From positions 1-8,866 of the forward strand of contig CAKTAM010000077.1 in assembly GCA_934527255.1 (NCBI GenBank): a DNA stretch of 8,866 bases, read 5' to 3'. Made by a program: the position numbers and the translations under genes. Of this stretch, positions 6,633 through 8,866 are shown in pieces (position 1 is the first letter of the stretch; the number at the start of each line of letters is the position of its first letter). The notes under the pieces were generated by a model that saw only the letters and a list, made by a program, of their open reading frames with translations, had not been told where the DNA came from and did no database searches. This DNA is from an uncultured Oscillospiraceae bacterium (GTDB lineage Bacteria > Bacillota > Clostridia > Oscillospirales > Ruminococcaceae).

Positions 6633-7607
6633 ATGAGAGAATCTGACAATACAATCAAAATCAGTGTTGTCGTACCGGTGTATAAGGTAGAGATGTATCT
6701 GGAGCGCTGTGTGCGTTCTCTTTGCCGACAGACCTATAAAAATCTGGAAATTATTCTGGTGGACGACGGAAGTCCCGACCGTTCCGGCGAGCTCTGCGAT
6801 GAACTGGCGGCTCAGGACGACCGCATTGTGGTCATCCACAAAGAGAACGGCGGGCTTTCCGATGCCCGCAACGCCGGAATCGACCGGGCGACCGGCGACT
6901 ATATCGCGTTTATTGACAGCGACGACTGGTATGATCCGGCCATGCTGGAGATTCTGCTGAAGCTGTGCCTGCAGCACGGCGCGGAAATCGGGGAGTGCAG
7001 CTTCCGCAGCATTTATCAGGAATTTGTCCAGGAAGAGACCGCGTGCGGCGGCGCCGTTATGGAATTTACGCCGGTGCAGGCCATTGAAAGCAACCTGGAC
7101 TGGAAGTATTGCAAGCCGGTGGCCTGGAACAAACTATACCGAAAAGACGTGATTGGAGAAACTCGGTATCCCGTGGGCAGGCTCCACGAGGATGAGTTTA
7201 CTACCCACCTTTTTTACCTGGCGGCAAAAAAGATCGTCTATGTGGATATTGCTCTGGTCAACTATGAACGCCGGAACGTGGAAAGCATTACCGCCAGCTT
7301 CCGGCCCGAGAACATGGATGCCTGCGAGGCGTTCCGGGAGAAGGTGCATCTGATTTGGGACCGCCCGGATCTGCGGGAGATCGACCGGAAAGCCTGTAAT
7401 AGCTACTGCTATGTCCTGCTGGACCGAATCGCCCTATGCGAGGCGTCCTACCCAGACTGTGCGGAACTGACTGCCGCAATCCGCAATGCCTATGCGGATT
7501 TTGAAGCTCTTAAAGCCCATGGAATCGATGAGACCTATATCGCACGGCTGGACGAGCTGTTTCGGAAATACCGTGATGTGCTGCAAAATGAGGTGGGCGT
7601 ATCATGA
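6633..7607 (+). CDS. GT2-family glycosyltransferase
   Basis: This 324-residue protein is a single-domain GT-A glycosyltransferase of family 2, of the type found in capsule and exopolysaccharide clusters. It opens with KISVVVPVYK, followed by VDDGSPD (D44, D45) for nucleotide binding, NGGLSDARNAG from N72, the metal-binding DSDD (95-98), and HEDEF (185-189), whose E186-D187 pair fits the catalytic-base site. The C-terminal 100 residues are helical and lack a membrane segment, so the enzyme probably acts at the cytoplasmic face of the membrane on a lipid-linked glycan. The ATG at 6633 has a GGGGG ribosome binding site at 6622-6626, six bases away. The stop overlaps the next gene's start (ATGA), showing translational coupling. 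Arginine and glycine codons look more mixed than in argS and the GT2-GT4 gene, judged by eye. The sugar transferred is unknown. Confidence 0.93.
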   Translation: MRESDNTIKISVVVPVYKVEMYLERCVRSLCRQTYKNLEIILVDDGSPDRSGELCDELAAQDDRIVVIHKENGGLSDARNAGIDRATGDYIAFIDSDDWYDPAMLEILLKLCLQHGAEIGECSFRSIYQEFVQEETACGGAVMEFTPVQAIESNLDWKYCKPVAWNKLYRKDVIGETRYPVGRLHEDEFTTHLFYLAAKKIVYVDIALVNYERRNVESITASFRPENMDACEAFREKVHLIWDRPDLREIDRKACNSYCYVLLDRIALCEASYPDCAELTAAIRNAYADFEALKAHGIDETYIARLDELFRKYRDVLQNEVGVS

Positions 7608-8866
7608 CGAATGCAATTGTTCCAGGCAATCAGAATAAAAAGGTATATATCATTGTCCCCGTGTATAACGCGGAAAAACACTTGGGTTACTGTCTGAATT
7701 CCATTCTGAGCCAGACATATTCCAACTGGACCGCCATTCTCGTGGAGGACGGCAGTACCGACAATTCGCTGGAGATCTGCCGCAGCTATGAGGCCTTGGA
7801 TGCCCGTTTCCGGGTATTTTCAAAGCCTAACGGCGGTGTCAGCAGCGCGCGGAACTTTGGCCTGCGCTATGCCGAGGGGGATTATCTGGAATTCGTGGAT
7901 AGCGACGACTGCCTTGCGCTGGATTCTCTGGAAAAGCAGGTGGCCCTGGCTGTGGAAAACGACAGCCAGCTGGTGGTCGTGAACGCGCTGATCGTGGATT
8001 TTCAGAATCCCAAGGGCAGCCGCGTTATGCTCAATTCCACCTGGCTGGGCCAATCTCCCTGTGTTCTGGGTGCGGAGGAATTCCGGGAAAAGCGTATGCG
8101 TCTGATCTGGTACACCGCCCTGCTGGAAGGTCCCTGCGCAAAGCTCTATGATCTGTCCCTGTGGAAGCGGCTGGATATTCATTTTCCGGAGGATCTTTCC
8201 CTTGGCGAGGATTTTGTGGCCAATATGGCGTATTACAGTGCCTGCAATGGAGCGGTGTTTCTCAATGAATGCGGGTATTACTACAATCAGCATACCGGGT
8301 CCGGTTCTCTGACGGAGAAATACCGTCCCGACTTGTTTGAAATCAAAATGTACTTGCTGGAGCGGCTTGAGGCGCATCTTGGCGGGCGGGACAATCTGTC
8401 CGCGGCTGAGCGGGATGCTTTCGATTGTTACGCGGCCAGCTACGGCTTTGTCTGTGTAGAGCAGATGGTTTTGCTCAGCGGAATGGATGAAGAACAGATG
8501 TCTACCCGCCTGCGGGAAATGTTTGCGCATCCGCTGTTTGCAAAGGGAATCCGAAACGCGAAATACATTCCGGATCGGTTTGCTGCCTGCGTGGAGCTTG
8601 CAGAAAAGAATCAGACAGAGAAAATCATCCGATACATTGCCAATCGGGAGTACCAAAAGGGTCAGCAGGAGCGGAAAAAGCAGAAGGCCACTGAGAGTGC
8701 GCCGCGCCGTTCCGGATTGCTGAACCGAGCAATTCGGAAATGTATGCGCCTGGCGGTACGCCTGCTGAAAAATGGAAGTATGGCACAGAGGCTGACGCAC
8801 TGGGAGGGCGAGATCGCGCAGTATGGACTGAAGCGTACCTGGCAGATACATGTCAGGGCCCACCAA
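7604..8866 (+). CDS. GT2-family glycosyltransferase, partial at 3' end
   Basis: The ATG at 7604 overlaps the previous stop by four bases, and the frame stays open to the last base, giving at least 421 residues. The GT-A domain runs over about 1-240: VYIIVPVYN, then VEDGSTD (47-53), NGGVSSARN, VDSDD (98-102, the metal-binding DSD at 99-101) and LGED (200-203) with the catalytic-base pair E202-D203. The usual VDD has E48 in place of the first Asp, a conservative change. After the catalytic domain come a helical region and a very basic stretch (about 355-385, with RKKQK and AIRKCM), then YGLKRTW (407-413). At over 421 residues it is longer than a single-domain family member, so a second domain may follow outside the window. 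It is coupled to the preceding GT2 gene, so the two enzymes are probably made in fixed ratio for consecutive or alternative sugar additions. Donor and acceptor are unknown. Confidence 0.9.
   Translation, partial: MTNAIVPGNQNKKVYIIVPVYNAEKHLGYCLNSILSQTYSNWTAILVEDGSTDNSLEICRSYEALDARFRVFSKPNGGVSSARNFGLRYAEGDYLEFVDSDDCLALDSLEKQVALAVENDSQLVVVNALIVDFQNPKGSRVMLNSTWLGQSPCVLGAEEFREKRMRLIWYTALLEGPCAKLYDLSLWKRLDIHFPEDLSLGEDFVANMAYYSACNGAVFLNECGYYYNQHTGSGSLTEKYRPDLFEIKMYLLERLEAHLGGRDNLSAAERDAFDCYAASYGFVCVEQMVLLSGMDEEQMSTRLREMFAHPLFAKGIRNAKYIPDRFAACVELAEKNQTEKIIRYIANREYQKGQQERKKQKATESAPRRSGLLNRAIRKCMRLAVRLLKNGSMAQRLTHWEGEIAQYGLKRTWQIHVRAHQ

Noticed and set aside
7820..8866. 348-codon minus-strand frame at the window end
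   Set aside because: The + strand carries an intact GT2 domain through the same bases, with a coupled start at 7604; the minus frame shows no motif.

Overview
The window looks like chromosomal DNA from a GC-rich Clostridia, probably Oscillospiraceae/Ruminococcaceae of the Faecalibacterium, Gemmiger or Subdoligranulum type. That placement is an inference: the sequence is clearly GC-rich, yet it has Gram-positive-style ribosome binding sites, a Firmicutes-style sensor kinase and an arginyl-tRNA synthetase followed by Clostridia-like glycosyltransferases. No search was possible. Every gene I can support reads on the + strand.

Layout. (1) Positions 1-106 hold the end of an upstream gene I cannot identify, perhaps the partner response regulator. 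(2) Positions 107-1774 encode a membrane sensor histidine kinase with an unusual 72-residue low-complexity basic tail. (3) Positions 1775-2089 form a 315-base gap with two GC-rich hairpins, a strong intrinsic terminator and the probable argS promoter, whose -35 box lies in the terminator's T-run. (4) Positions 2090-3841 are argS, complete. (5) A perfect 9-bp hairpin follows argS. (6) Positions 3901-6288 encode a 795-residue protein with two glycosyltransferase domains, GT2-type then GT4-type. (7) Positions 6289-6632 hold no convincing intact gene; they contain a 71-codon open frame that looks like the orphaned C-terminal tail of a glycosyltransferase-like protein. (8) Positions 6633-7607 encode a 324-residue GT2 glycosyltransferase. 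(9) Positions 7604-8866 encode another GT2 glycosyltransferase, coupled to the previous gene by an ATGA overlap and running off the window end with at least 421 codons and no stop.

Working together: the three glycosyltransferases are probably the start of a surface-polysaccharide or glycoprotein-glycan cluster that lies downstream of two housekeeping-type genes. Sugar specificities cannot be read from the sequence. By eye, codon choice becomes more mixed after about 6.4 kb, which together with the gene remnant suggests that the glycan cluster is modular and has been rearranged.

I saw no tRNA, rRNA, CRISPR array, insertion sequence or recognisable riboswitch. The families here are all known. 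The most unusual points are the GT2-GT4 fusion, the orphan tail between glycosyltransferase genes and the kinase's extended tail; I do not see a clearly new type of system.
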